36,040 nt of DNA from Gammaproteobacteria bacterium. GTDB lineage: Bacteria > Pseudomonadota > Gammaproteobacteria > Pseudomonadales > JAHEGP01. The stretch covers positions 1 to 36,040 of the forward strand of contig JAUXCW010000006.1 of NCBI GenBank assembly GCA_030618705.1, read 5' to 3'. Shown in pieces: positions 18,440 to 29,242 of this stretch (positions within the stretch are counted from its first letter, which is position 1; the number at the start of each line of letters is the position of its first letter). Under the pieces are notes generated by a model. That model ran no database searches. It saw only the letters and a program-made list of their open reading frames with translations, and was not told where the DNA came from. A program made the translations under genes and the position numbers.

Positions 18440-19474
18440 CTAGAAATTCTCAGGCATTTTTGCTTTCTCACGTGCAGTTTCTCGTGTAATCAAACGCCGC
18501 TGCACCATATCGGTTAGGGTCTGGTCGAGGGTGGTCATACCGAGTGCGCCACCGGTCTGGATCGCGGAATACATCTGGGCGATCTTGTCTTCGCGAATCA
18601 GGTTGCGTATCGCCGGAGTCCCGATCATGATCTCGTGGGCAGCGACACGACCGCCGCCCACTTTTTTCATCAGGGTTTGCGAGATAACCGCCTGTAGTGA
18701 TTCAGACAGCATGGATCGCACCATGGCTTTTTCCTGGGCCGGGAATACATCCACCACGCGGTCGATAGTCTTGGCGGCGGAGGTGGTGTGCAATGTACCG
18801 AAGACCAGGTGGCCGGTCTCCGCGGCGGTCAGCGCAAGGCGGATCGTCTCCAGGTCTCGCAGCTCGCCCACCAGAATAATATCCGGGTCTTCCCGTAGAG
18901 CTGAGCGCAGGGCTTCGTTGAAGCCGTGGGTATCACGGTGAACTTCCCGCTGGTTTACCAGGCATTTTTTGCTCTCGTGGACAAATTCTATCGGGTCCTC
19001 GATGGTAAGGATATGATCGTATTTGTTGTCATTGATGTAATCAACCATCGCCGCAAGACTGGTCGACTTGCCGGAACCGGTGGGCCCGGTTACCAGTACG
19101 AGGCCCCGTGGGTTCATCGAAACATCACGAAAAACCTGCCCCATACCCAGGTCTTCCAGAGTCAGCACCTTGGAGGGGATGGTCCTGAATACCGCACCAC
19201 TGCCACGATTCTGGGTGAATGCATTGACCCGAAAACGCGCGACACCGGGGACCTCAAAGGAAAAATCGGTTTCCAGGAACTCTTCGTAATCCTTACGCTG
19301 GCGGTCATTCATGATTTCGTAGATCAGGCGATGCACTTCTTTGTGCTCCATCGGCGGGAGATTGATTCGCCGAACATCGCCATCAACCCGGATCATAGGT
19401 GGCAATCCTGCCGACAAATGCAGATCCGAAGCGCCCTGCTTGGCACTGAAAGCCAATAATTCCGTTATGTCCAT
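18440..19474 (-). CDS. pilT: Type IV pilus retraction ATPase PilT
   Basis: MDITELLAFSAKQGASDLHLSAGLPPMIRVDGDVRRINLPPMEHKEVHRLIYEIMNDRQRKDYEEFLETDFSFEVPGVARFRVNAF...GPTGSGKSTSLAAMVDY. Start at ATG 19474. Confidence 0.97.
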   Translation of the reverse strand: MDITELLAFSAKQGASDLHLSAGLPPMIRVDGDVRRINLPPMEHKEVHRLIYEIMNDRQRKDYEEFLETDFSFEVPGVARFRVNAFTQNRGSGAVFRTIPSKVLTLEDLGMGQVFRDVSMNPRGLVLVTGPTGSGKSTSLAAMVDYINDNKYDHILTIEDPIEFVHESKKCLVNQREVHRDTHGFNEALRSALREDPDIILVGELRDLETIRLALTAAETGHLVFGTLHTTSAAKTIDRVVDVFPAQEKAMVRSMLSESLQAVISQTLMKKVGGGRVAAHEIMIGTPAIRNLIREDKIAQMYSAIQTGGALGMTTLDQTLTDMVQRRLITRETAREKAKMPENF

Positions 19475-19639
19475 TGCGTTCCTCAAGCCGTCCGTTGGAC
19501 GCCTTAATGCGAAGGCCGTCACAAAAACAGCCGGTTTATGGAGCAACGATGTGCGTATCGCCGGGGACGACAGGCACGGTAATTGCTTGCTTGTTTAAAG
19601 ACAATATAGCAAAGCTACGCCAATACGCAGCTCAGCGGC

Positions 19640-20929
19640 TCAAAAATACCAGGCGAGTTGCAAAAACAGGGAGGGGCCGGTACTGAAGTAGGCACCGTCG
19701 AGTTGCGCTTCGACACCGCCATACTCCGTCCCCGGCGCGCCCACCGGGATACTTACGGCCGTGAGTAACTGCAGATCCTGCAGGAGGTCGAACTGGCCCA
19801 CCAACTGTAGCAGCGCCGAGGGATCATCGAGGCTGGTAAAAATAGCGGGGGTGAGAAGAAAGAGCGGGTTGAGTTCAATCAGTGTCGAGGCCACCAGGTA
19901 ATTCCGCCCCAGGGTAAAGAGCTCTCCTCGCACGAGGCGGTCAGTCAATTCAGGTTTTGCCGCCAGCCCGGCAACGCTGTATTCACCGCCCGCAATACCA
20001 AAACCGTTATAAAAATACTCCATCAAACCACTGACATTTTTACTGCCCCAATTCCAGGACCAGGACATACTGGTAACCAGCAGAGGGATGAAATCATTGT
20101 CAGTTCGGGTTACCGTCAGGTCTCCTCGCCAGATTGCGCCGCCCACGGCATGGTTTCCGCCGAAGCCGATAACAGTGTCACCGAAATGCCTCGATACCAG
20201 GGCATCGTATTCAAAACCGGCGACAAAGCCATGGTATTTGCCTGCAAGAGTACTCTCATCGCTCTCCACATCGCCGGTGTCGGGATCTCGTCGCCCGACC
20301 AGCACGAGCTGCAGGTCATCGCCCCCTCGCAACAGGTACTGGCCATAGATCATGTCATCACCGGTTTTGTACTCCTTATCAATTGCCGCGGGATCGAAGG
20401 GATTAAAAAAATCCATCGCGGAGTAGACCAGGCCGTTACCCCAGCTCACCGCTTGCCGGCCCAGGCGCACCACCCAATCATCGGCGTGATAGGCCACGTA
20501 AAATCGATCGAGCCGCTGCAGGGCGACGCCCTCACCGCTATCGTTAAAGGTGTGGGTGAGATTCATCACGCGGCGTGAGTCATCCGGCACACTACCAGGC
20601 ACGACCGAGAGCCCGGAAAGCTCCCGAGACAAGGCCACTGTATCCCCGTATCGCGCCAATAACTGATAGTCCGCCGCGAATTCCCAGGAACTCTGGCTAA
20701 AGCGAAGGTTCACTCGCGCGTTAACACTGTAGTCGGTACCGGGCGAACCGACGATACCCCGAAACAGGCTGTTCTCGGGAAAGGTCAAATAGTTGAACTG
20801 GCCCTTGGCATGGCCACCCAAGCCCCAGTGAGCGGGTTCAGCGATTACGCCATCACCACCGCCGGGCTGCAATAGTAAAAACAATCCAGCCACCACCCCG
20901 CGCAAGGATACGAGCCGGCAGGGCGCCAT
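19640..20929 (-). CDS. Putative outer-membrane beta-barrel protein (last gene of the LolA/FtsX/ATPase cassette)
   Basis: Predicted signal region (LRGVVAGLFLLLQPGGGDGVIAEP), alternating amphipathic strands, RLGRQAVSWGNGLVYSAMDFFNPFDP, C-terminal ...LFLQLAWYF with terminal Phe. ATG immediately follows the ATPase stop codon. Confidence 0.8.
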   Translation of the reverse strand: MAPCRLVSLRGVVAGLFLLLQPGGGDGVIAEPAHWGLGGHAKGQFNYLTFPENSLFRGIVGSPGTDYSVNARVNLRFSQSSWEFAADYQLLARYGDTVALSRELSGLSVVPGSVPDDSRRVMNLTHTFNDSGEGVALQRLDRFYVAYHADDWVVRLGRQAVSWGNGLVYSAMDFFNPFDPAAIDKEYKTGDDMIYGQYLLRGGDDLQLVLVGRRDPDTGDVESDESTLAGKYHGFVAGFEYDALVSRHFGDTVIGFGGNHAVGGAIWRGDLTVTRTDNDFIPLLVTSMSWSWNWGSKNVSGLMEYFYNGFGIAGGEYSVAGLAAKPELTDRLVRGELFTLGRNYLVASTLIELNPLFLLTPAIFTSLDDPSALLQLVGQFDLLQDLQLLTAVSIPVGAPGTEYGGVEAQLDGAYFSTGPSLFLQLAWYF

Positions 20930-21655
<726 letters not shown>

Positions 21656-21666
21656 AAGCAGTCTAC

Positions 21667-22902
21667 TCAGATCTTGGTAATCGCTTGCACGGGAACATAA
21701 CGAGAGGCACGCCAGGCCGGCAGTAAGCTGGTCAATAAGCCCAGCAGGATGACTACCGTATTTGCCATAAGGACATCGCCCCAGGCCAGCGCGGGCGTCA
21801 ACACACTACCGGCGCCAAACATTTCCATACCTTCGCCAACCACCGAGATATCAATGCCGTCTTCCAGCGGAATAATGGTAAGCACTGCCAGGACATCGCC
21901 AAGCGCAACCCCCAGCACAATGAGCAAGAGTGACTCCAGTAATATCTGGTAGATAATGGAGCTGGGGCGCATGCCAAGCGCCTGCATCAAGCCAATTTCC
22001 CGCACCCGCTCGAAGACCGCCATTACCAGGGTATTGACGAGGCCAAAGGACAGCGCGAGGAAGATGACTACAGTCCATACCAGCACAAAGCCGTCCATCA
22101 CTTTCAGCAAGGTACCGACGTAGGAATCGAGCTCATGCCATGACAACACTTCCAGTCCCGGGTCCGCGGCGGCGACCAACTGTGCCCGTAGCTCTTCTAC
22201 ATCGCGATAATCATGACCCAGCACAGCGATCTCCGATAATCGCCCGTCGATCTTTAACATGTCCTGCAACAGGCCCCGACCCACATAGACTGTAGCCTCC
22301 TCTGCAGCTTCGAGCTTGGCCTTATAAATTCCCACTATGCGGAACCCGCGGTCGACAATCTCATTGTCCGGGTCCTGGCTCATCACCACCAGTCGCTTGC
22401 CCAGGCCTGTTTCGAGTCGTCGCGCCAGTTTGGCACCGATCAGGATTCCCTTATCCCGATCCCCCGTCAAAAAGCGCCCCTTGATTATATTGTCAGACAT
22501 GGCGGTCAGTCCGTCTTCGGCCTGGGGGTCTATGCCGGCCAATTTGACGCCACGGGAATCCCTTTCACTTGAAATAACTGCCGGTACCACCACCCGCCCC
22601 GCCCAGGCCACGACGGAACTTTCCTGCAGCGCGCGCCGCAGGGCTGGGGCAGGAGGCTCCATACTATTGACGACACTCGGATCATCACGGTAGCCACGCT
22701 CGTGTATTTGCACGTGTCCCGGCAATTGGTGGATGGCATCGAGTACCATATCGTCTACCATGCCGCGCATTAGCGCGCTCATGAACACCATGGCCCAAAC
22801 ACCGGTCGCTATCGCCGCTAACATAATCAGGGTGCGTCGATAGTTACGCCATAAATTGCGCCATGCGAGTGTCCACAACACCCCACTATTTATCCCCATC
22901 AC
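21667..22902 (-). CDS. ABC transporter permease, FtsX/LolE (MacB-like) family
   Basis: LWTLAWRNLWRNYRRTLIMLAAIATGVWAMVFMSALMRGMVDDMV..., large periplasmic domain, C-terminal TMs with FERVREIGLMQALGMRPSSIIYQILLESLLLIVLG. GTG at 22902 or ATG at 22899. Confidence 0.93.
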   Translation of the reverse strand: MMGINSGVLWTLAWRNLWRNYRRTLIMLAAIATGVWAMVFMSALMRGMVDDMVLDAIHQLPGHVQIHERGYRDDPSVVNSMEPPAPALRRALQESSVVAWAGRVVVPAVISSERDSRGVKLAGIDPQAEDGLTAMSDNIIKGRFLTGDRDKGILIGAKLARRLETGLGKRLVVMSQDPDNEIVDRGFRIVGIYKAKLEAAEEATVYVGRGLLQDMLKIDGRLSEIAVLGHDYRDVEELRAQLVAAADPGLEVLSWHELDSYVGTLLKVMDGFVLVWTVVIFLALSFGLVNTLVMAVFERVREIGLMQALGMRPSSIIYQILLESLLLIVLGVALGDVLAVLTIIPLEDGIDISVVGEGMEMFGAGSVLTPALAWGDVLMANTVVILLGLLTSLLPAWRASRYVPVQAITKI

Positions 22903-24128
22903 ACTGCTCTCATCGCCTGTACCGGCTGCATAAAATGCAAGCGCAGCGCGGGATAGACAGCGGCCGCCAGGCAGGCGAAAAACACCGTGCCCGGCCCAAT
23001 CAATAGCGACAAGACACTGAGTTGTGGATACATCCTGCCCGGCAGATTAAAGCGCCCGACCATTTCCTCCATGCCCGGGTAGGCAAATCCGACATGGGAC
23101 ACCCACAATGTCAGCAAGCCTCCCAGCAACATACCCAACAACATACCCAGCCCCGCCATCATTGCCGTTTCCAGCACCACCAACCAACCGAGTTGGCCTG
23201 GCTTTAACCCCAACGCCAGCATCAGGCCAAATTCACGCGTACGCTCGAGTACCGACATCAACTGCGTATTGAGAACGCTGAAAGCCACCAACAAAACCAG
23301 CACCATATACATAAACCAGGCGCTGGAAATATCCGCCTGGATCGCCTGTTTCAAGCCTGGTTGCAATGCGTCCCAGTCGAGCACTTGAAGATTCTCGCGT
23401 CCGGCTAAAAGTTGTTCAACCGAGGCTTGCAATCCCGTCACCTGCTCCAGGCTGGCCGCCCTGATAACAAGGCTGTGACCCTCCCCGCCCATGGCGAACA
23501 TCTCCTGGAAATAAACCAGGGGCATCTCGGAGAAGGATCGATCCAGCTCGGGAATACCGGATTCGAACACGCCGACCACGGTCACCACCGCCGCGGCGAA
23601 GGAACCGTCCAGGCCCGAGCCGAGCAGGGTCAACTCGTCGCCGACCGCAACTTTCAGGTTGCGCGCCATAACGCTGCCGATGACCAGCTCCGGTGCTGAT
23701 GCATCGTGTAAAAACCGGCCCTGTACAATCGTGCCCGGTATACTGGAAACACCCGGCTCGAAACGAGGCTCGACAGCCACGACCTGGATGCCATAGCTGC
23801 GCTCTTCACTGGAGGCGAGAGCAAATGCGCTGGCGCGGGCCGCCACCCTGGCGTCGGGCAAATTCCGGCGCAATTCCCGGGCAAGGGGCAAGAGCTGCGG
23901 GATACTACGGCGCATCCGAGGGTCTTCGTTATAGCCGGGGGCCTGGATTTGAATATGACCGCTGAACACGCCGAGGGTGTTGTCAATCATCATGCCGTAG
24001 GTACCGACTTGCAGAGAGATCATGAACACCAGCAGTACATTGGAAAAAACCATCGCCCCGGTTGTCAGCCAGGTTCTGCGACGATGGCGCCACAGATTGC
24101 GCCAGGCCAGCCTGAGAGTGATATTCAT
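22899..24128 (-). CDS. ABC transporter permease, FtsX/LolE (MacB-like) family
   Basis: MNITLRLAWRNLWRHRRRTWLTTGAMVFSNVLLVFMISLQVGTYGMMID...LERTREFGLMLALGLKPGQLGWLVVLETAMMAGLGMLLG. ATG at 24128 overlaps the upstream TGA; stop overlaps the next gene. Confidence 0.92.
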   Translation of the reverse strand: MNITLRLAWRNLWRHRRRTWLTTGAMVFSNVLLVFMISLQVGTYGMMIDNTLGVFSGHIQIQAPGYNEDPRMRRSIPQLLPLARELRRNLPDARVAARASAFALASSEERSYGIQVVAVEPRFEPGVSSIPGTIVQGRFLHDASAPELVIGSVMARNLKVAVGDELTLLGSGLDGSFAAAVVTVVGVFESGIPELDRSFSEMPLVYFQEMFAMGGEGHSLVIRAASLEQVTGLQASVEQLLAGRENLQVLDWDALQPGLKQAIQADISSAWFMYMVLVLLVAFSVLNTQLMSVLERTREFGLMLALGLKPGQLGWLVVLETAMMAGLGMLLGMLLGGLLTLWVSHVGFAYPGMEEMVGRFNLPGRMYPQLSVLSLLIGPGTVFFACLAAAVYPALRLHFMQPVQAMRAV

Positions 24129-24919
24129 TGACGGGGGTTGCGCAGGTTCGACAAGGTAAACAGATTGGGGCTCAATTCGACATCGAATTCCACTGCCGAA
24201 ATCGACACTTCGGTCCACTGCCCGGGCTGTTCGGTTTTCTCCATGCGCTGCCGCTGCGCCACGCTGCGGCCGCCCATTTCGGCGATATTCAGGGTCTTCA
24301 GTACCTTGACCAGTACCCCGTCCTGGTCCCAGTACTGATCCTCCAGCAAAAGGTAGTCGTCCCGGATCAGCAGGACTTTTTTGCCCCACACCACCGCGGC
24401 GTCCTCGTGGGGCAGGGACTCGATCACATAGACGGTATGACCATCCTCCGGGTAGCTCTCCAGCAGGCGATGCTCGTAGTCGTCGAGCACGGCATCAGAG
24501 CGTGAAATGTCCTTGTTGGAAAAATCCGATCCCATCCAGCCCTGGCCCATCATCGAGGACGGCACCTTGATGATCCGGTTGACCTTCGGCGAGTACGTCC
24601 ACATTTTATTGTCCAGCAACAAGGTCCCGTTGCCGACGTCTTTCTTCGGCGCGGTGACACGCACCAGGGAATTCCTGTCCCCCTCCGTCCAGGCCCGCAT
24701 CGACATCGACCGCTCCCAACTGGGGCGATGAATCACCATGGTCAACTCGGAATAGGAACTGGTGCCGCGCCAGTGGTCGATGGCGGATTTTACCAGCGCC
24801 CGGGCATCGGCAGGCCCGGACGGGCTCACTGGCAGTTCGTCAGCTTGCGCGTGGCTCACCGCGACGAGACCGGTATAAATGCCCGCAAACAAGACCGTGC
24901 GCAACAAGGATCGGGTCAT
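24125..24919 (-). CDS. Outer membrane lipoprotein-sorting protein, LolA-like fold, with predicted signal peptide
   Basis: SLLRTVLFAGIYTGLVAVSHAQA signal-like; ...TMVIHRPSWERSMSMRAWTEGDRNSLVRVTAPKKDVGNGTLLLDNKMWTYSPKVNRIIKVPSSMMGQGWMGSDFSNKDI..., typical of the LolA_like sorting-protein family. Confidence 0.88.
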   Translation of the reverse strand: MTRSLLRTVLFAGIYTGLVAVSHAQADELPVSPSGPADARALVKSAIDHWRGTSSYSELTMVIHRPSWERSMSMRAWTEGDRNSLVRVTAPKKDVGNGTLLLDNKMWTYSPKVNRIIKVPSSMMGQGWMGSDFSNKDISRSDAVLDDYEHRLLESYPEDGHTVYVIESLPHEDAAVVWGKKVLLIRDDYLLLEDQYWDQDGVLVKVLKTLNIAEMGGRSVAQRQRMEKTEQPGQWTEVSISAVEFDVELSPNLFTLSNLRNPRQ

Positions 24920-25026
24920 TGTATAGTTTCCCCCAGGCTTTTAACGCTTATACCGACAATCGCAAGATGCTGCAAGCCGACTTGCATCGCTATAATAACG
25001 TCAGCAGACCACCAGGTATTCAGCAA

Positions 25027-25749
25027 ATGGCATCGATCGAAGACAGGCTAGTAGACGTTCGCAGGCGCATTGCCGGCGCTGCCAGACTTTGCGGCCGCGA
25101 CCCCGCCGATATTAACTTGCTCGTTGTCAGTAAAACGCGCCCAATTGACGATATTCGCGCAGCGCTGGCCGCCGGCCAGTGTCACTTTGGGGAAAACTAC
25201 CTGCAGGAAGCCGTCCCTAAAATCGATGCCCTCGCCGACGAGCCGATCTGCTGGCATTTCATCGGTCCCATACAAGCCAACAAAACCCGCGCCATCGCCA
25301 ATAATTTTGATTGGGTGCACAGTGTGGATCGACTGAAAATCGCCGAGCGCCTGAACGCGCAACGGGATCCGGCCAGGCCGCCACTGAATATTTGCCTGCA
25401 ACTGAATATCAGCGGTGAGGCCAGTAAGTCCGGCCTGGCACCGGCGGATCTCGTGGCTATGGCGGCAGCTGTGGCCAAACTGGATCGATTGCGTTTTCGC
25501 GGCCTGATGTGCATCCCCAGGGAAAATACCGATGCCTCCGCGCAATTCGCCCGACTGCGCCGGCTACTGGACGAGCTGAAGCAGTCCATGGGCGCCCGGG
25601 CCGAGTCCCTGGATACGCTCTCCATGGGTATGTCCGGCGATCTCGAGGCGGCGATTGTCGAGGGCGCGACCTGGCTGAGAATCGGCACCGCCGTCTTCGG
25701 CCCCCGGCAATCCTCAATTGAGCTTAACCATTTGCCCGGGAACGGCTAA
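25027..25749 (+). CDS. yggS: YggS-family pyridoxal phosphate homeostasis protein
   Basis: MASIEDRLVDVRRRIAGAARLCGRDPADINLLVVSKTRPIDDIRAALAAGQCHFGENYLQEAVPKIDAL...WHFIGPIQANKTRAIA...LSMGMSGDLEAAIVEGATWLRIGTAVFG. Confidence 0.97.
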   Translation: MASIEDRLVDVRRRIAGAARLCGRDPADINLLVVSKTRPIDDIRAALAAGQCHFGENYLQEAVPKIDALADEPICWHFIGPIQANKTRAIANNFDWVHSVDRLKIAERLNAQRDPARPPLNICLQLNISGEASKSGLAPADLVAMAAAVAKLDRLRFRGLMCIPRENTDASAQFARLRRLLDELKQSMGARAESLDTLSMGMSGDLEAAIVEGATWLRIGTAVFGPRQSSIELNHLPGNG

Positions 25750-25788
25750 ACTGCCGCCTGATTCGCCACCCGCGCAGGATACGATACC

Positions 25789-26613
25789 GTGACTCAACCC
25801 CCCATAGCCTTCATCGGCGCCGGTAATATGGCCAGCGCCCTGTTTGGCGGCCTGGTCAAACAGGGCTACCCCGTCGACCGGATCCTGGCCGCCGACCCCA
25901 ACGAGGCATGCCTCGCCGCCGCCACGGAGCTGGGCGTCAAGACCGCCACACACAACCACGCCGCGGTGGAATTCGCCGAGGTGCTGGTTCTCGCCGTGAA
26001 GCCCCAGCTACTTCACTCCGTTCTGGAGCCGCTGAAGCCCCTCCTCGCCCGGCGACGACCGTTGGTGATCTCGATTGCCGCCGGTATCGACCTGACGACC
26101 CTCGCCCGCTGGTGCGGTGATGCGCTACCCATCGTTCGCTGTATGCCCAACACGGCCGCCCTGGTACAGGCCGGGGCGACAGGGATGTTTGCCAACGAAC
26201 AGGCGAGCGATCAGCATAAACAGCATGCGCAGTCTATTCTTGAGGCTGTGGGTAGCGCCATCTGGGTCGACGACGAGCAGCAAATCGATGCGGTGACAGC
26301 GGTTTCAGGATCCGGCCCCGCCTATTTTTTCCTGGTCATGGAGGCCATGGAGGAAGCCGGCGTCAAACTCGGCCTGAGCCAGCAAGTGGCGGAGCAACTG
26401 ACCTTGCAAACGGCACTGGGAGCAGCGCAAATGGCGCTGGAGAGCGAGTTTCACGCCTCCGAACTGCGGCGGCGCGTGACATCGCCCGGGGGCACCACGG
26501 AGCGCGCACTCAATACCTTTGAACAGGGCGGGCTGAAAGACCTGTTCGGCCAGGCGATGGAAGATTGCGCCGCACGCGCCCGGGAACTGGCGCGGGAATT
26601 GGGCGACGAATAA
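25789..26613 (+). CDS. proC: Pyrroline-5-carboxylate reductase (GTG start)
   Basis: IAFIGAGNMASALFGGLVKQGYP...VLAVKPQ...MPNTAALVQAGATGMFAN...VSGSGPAYFFLVMEAMEEAGVKLGL...SPGGTTERAL. Confidence 0.98.
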   Translation: MTQPPIAFIGAGNMASALFGGLVKQGYPVDRILAADPNEACLAAATELGVKTATHNHAAVEFAEVLVLAVKPQLLHSVLEPLKPLLARRRPLVISIAAGIDLTTLARWCGDALPIVRCMPNTAALVQAGATGMFANEQASDQHKQHAQSILEAVGSAIWVDDEQQIDAVTAVSGSGPAYFFLVMEAMEEAGVKLGLSQQVAEQLTLQTALGAAQMALESEFHASELRRRVTSPGGTTERALNTFEQGGLKDLFGQAMEDCAARARELARELGDE

Positions 26614-26666
26614 CCGGCAAACCGCCGCTGGCGCGGCGTGAATCCAATAAAATAACGGAGAACGAC

Positions 26667-27254
26667 ATGGGTGCCCTCACCGAAGTAGCCGCTTACCTGA
26701 TCAACACCGTGATGAGCCTGTACCTGGTTATCGTGTTGATGCGCTTGCTATTGCAGGTCGCACGGGCGGATTTTTACAACCCGATCTGCCAATTCGTGGT
26801 CAAGGCGACCGACCCCCTGATACGGCCCCTGCGCCGGCTTATCCCCGGTTTTGGCGGTATCGACCTGGCGACCCTGGTACTGGCGTTGGCGCTGCAGTTT
26901 ATCACCATCAACCTGTTGTACCTGATTTTGGGGGGGGGCGTGCCCAACCCCCTAAGCGCATTGATCTGGAGCCTGATCGGCATCGCCGCCACCATCGTCA
27001 AGATCTACTTTTTTGCGATTCTTGCGTCCATTATCTTCAGCTGGGTGGCGCCGGGGAGCAACCATCCCGCACTGGCACTGTTACACCAACTCAATGAACC
27101 GGTGATGGCCCCGGTGCGGAAAATAATGCCTGCCATGGGCGGGCTCGACCTGTCGCCCATCCTGGTCTTTATCCTGCTCAATGTATTCAATATCCTGCTG
27201 AGCCACGCCGCTGTGGCGAGCGGGCTGCCTCGCAACCTGCTGCTGGTTATCTAG
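26667..27254 (+). CDS. yggT: YggT family membrane protein
   Basis: MGALTEVAAYLINTVMSLYLVIVLMRLLLQVARADFYNPICQFVVKATDPLIRPLRRLIPGFGGIDLATLVLALALQF...; duplicated YGGT motif. Confidence 0.94.
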   Translation: MGALTEVAAYLINTVMSLYLVIVLMRLLLQVARADFYNPICQFVVKATDPLIRPLRRLIPGFGGIDLATLVLALALQFITINLLYLILGGGVPNPLSALIWSLIGIAATIVKIYFFAILASIIFSWVAPGSNHPALALLHQLNEPVMAPVRKIMPAMGGLDLSPILVFILLNVFNILLSHAAVASGLPRNLLLVI

Positions 27255-27412
27255 TGTCCGACCCGGCCACGCCAGGCCATTACCGCTGGCGAGGAGAGGT
27301 TCTGCAATTGCACCTTCATGTCCAGCCGGGAGCAAGCGCGGACGAGTTCTGCGGCCTGCACATCGATAGCCCCCGGCAGCCGCCCGCCGAAGGTCTTATC
27401 CGCCACGAATGA
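27254..27412 (+). pseudogene. yggU: Truncated DUF167/YggU-family gene (52 codons plus stop, GTG start overlapping yggT stop)
   Basis: MSDPATPGHYRWRGEVLQLHLHVQPGASADEFCGLHIDSPRQPPAEGLIRHE*. The start (WRG..L.LHLHVQPGAS.DEF.GLH) matches the YggU N-terminus; the conserved [24 protein letters not shown] region is collapsed to PRQPPAEGLIRHE. Location between yggT and metX matches yggU. Confidence 0.65.
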
Positions 27413-27478
27413 ACTTGTCTCCGCCGCCGCGCATCATTAGACTGCGAGCACCGTTGACGAGGAAGCGATACCAGGCCA

Positions 27479-28642
27479 ATGCCCTCCCCTATCCCGGCAG
27501 ATTCAGTCGGACTGGTCACACCGCAGAGCCAGCTTTTTGACCGGCCACTGACACTGGCCTCCGGTCGACAGCTGGACAGCTACGAGTTGGTGTATGAAAC
27601 CTACGGCCAGCTCAACAGCGACCGGTCAAATGCCATACTGGTCTGCCATGCCCTGTCCGGCGACCACCACGCCGCCGGCTACCACGGTGCCGAAGACAGC
27701 AAGCCCGGCTGGTGGAATCTCTATATCGGCCCCGGCAAACCCATCGATACCAACCGCTTCTTTGTCGTCAGCCTCAATAACCTGGGTGGTTGTGCCGGCT
27801 CTACCGGACCACGATCGATCAATCCCGCAACCGGAGAGGCCTGGGGGGCCGGGTTTCCCACCCTGAGGGTCAGGGACTGGGTGCACAGCCAGGCCAGGCT
27901 GATGGATACACTGGGCATAGGGCGGCTCGCCGCCGTCATCGGGGGTAGCCTGGGCGGCATGCAAGCCCTGCGTTGGGCACTGGAGTACCCGGACCGGGTC
28001 GCCCACTGCATCGCCATTGCCAGCGCCATGAAACTGAGCGCCCAGAACCTGGCCTTCAACGAAGTATCCCGCAGGGCCATTACCTCCGACCCCGGTTTTA
28101 GCGGGGGCGACTACCTGGGACAACAAACCCTGCCCAGGGACGGGCTCGCCCTGGCGCGGATGATCGGCCATATCACTTATCTTTCCCACGACCTGATGGG
28201 TGAAAAATTTGGTCGCGAGTTACGCAGCGGCAGTTTCGCACTGGGCCAGGATTCCGATATCGAATTCCAGGTACAAAGTTACCTGCGCTACCAGGGCGAG
28301 CGCTTTTCCACCAGCTTCGACGCCAACACCTACATCCTCATGACCCGCGCACTGGACTACTTCGACCTCGCCCGGGAGTACGGCGACAACCCGGTGGAAG
28401 CCTTCCACCACGCCCGCTGCAAATTCCTGGTGGTATCGTTTTCCACCGACTGGCGCTTCCCCCCGCTGCGCTCAAGGGAAATCGTCGACGCCTTGCTGGC
28501 GGCGCGCAGGGGCGTGAGCTATGCAGAAATCGACTCCAATCTGGGCCACGACGCCTTTTTGTTACCCAATCAACGCTACCAACAATTGCTCGCCAACTAT
28601 ATGAACAACATTCACGTAGAGCTACAGGGGGGGCCGGGCTGA
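27479..28642 (+). CDS. metX: Homoserine O-acyltransferase (MetX family; succinyltransferase MetXS likely)
   Basis: [47 protein letters not shown]...[11 protein letters not shown]...[22 protein letters not shown]...[10 protein letters not shown]. Confidence 0.97.
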   Translation: MPSPIPADSVGLVTPQSQLFDRPLTLASGRQLDSYELVYETYGQLNSDRSNAILVCHALSGDHHAAGYHGAEDSKPGWWNLYIGPGKPIDTNRFFVVSLNNLGGCAGSTGPRSINPATGEAWGAGFPTLRVRDWVHSQARLMDTLGIGRLAAVIGGSLGGMQALRWALEYPDRVAHCIAIASAMKLSAQNLAFNEVSRRAITSDPGFSGGDYLGQQTLPRDGLALARMIGHITYLSHDLMGEKFGRELRSGSFALGQDSDIEFQVQSYLRYQGERFSTSFDANTYILMTRALDYFDLAREYGDNPVEAFHHARCKFLVVSFSTDWRFPPLRSREIVDALLAARRGVSYAEIDSNLGHDAFLLPNQRYQQLLANYMNNIHVELQGGPG

Positions 28643-29235
28643 TGCGTCTACCCAGGGACCTGGTGCAAGCCTGGATCAAACCGGAGGAGCAGGTGCTCGA
28701 TCTCGGCTGTGGCGACGGTACGCTATTGCGCCAGCTCATCGATGACAAAAACGTACAGGGCTACGGCCTCGAGATCGACCCCCATGCGATATCACAGTGC
28801 GTGACCAACGGAATCAACGTTGTGGAGCAGGACCTGGACGAGGTGGGTCTGGCAAACTTCACCGACGGCAGCTTCGACACGGTGATCATGAACCAGACCT
28901 TGCAGGCGGTACACTTCCCCCATCTCATGGTCGATGAGATGCTGCGTGTCGGTAAGGTCGGCATCGTCGTTTTTCCCAACTTTGGCCACTGGCGCTGCCG
29001 CCTCCACCTGGGCCTTCGCGGCCAGATGCCGGTATCGAAATTTCTGCCGCACCAGTGGTATGACACGCCGAACATTCACTTCTGCACCATTCGGGATTTC
29101 GAAAACCTGTGCCGGGAAAAGAATATAGACATCATCAACCGGCGTTTCGTCAATGCCTACGGCGGCTCCACCGTCAGCGCCCGCTTGTGGCCCAACCTGT
29201 TCGGTTTTATCGCCATCTACCGCATATCAAAATAG
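28642..29235 (+). CDS. metW: Methionine biosynthesis protein MetW
   Basis: [90 protein letters not shown]...; TGATG overlap with metX. Confidence 0.97.
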   Translation: MRLPRDLVQAWIKPEEQVLDLGCGDGTLLRQLIDDKNVQGYGLEIDPHAISQCVTNGINVVEQDLDEVGLANFTDGSFDTVIMNQTLQAVHFPHLMVDEMLRVGKVGIVVFPNFGHWRCRLHLGLRGQMPVSKFLPHQWYDTPNIHFCTIRDFENLCREKNIDIINRRFVNAYGGSTVSARLWPNLFGFIAIYRISK

Positions 29236-29242
29236 GCCCGCC

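Noticed and set aside
27316-27519. 67-aa minus-strand ORF across the yggU-metX region
   Set aside because: Antisense to the yggU remnant and metX start; no recognisable family and no supporting start signal.
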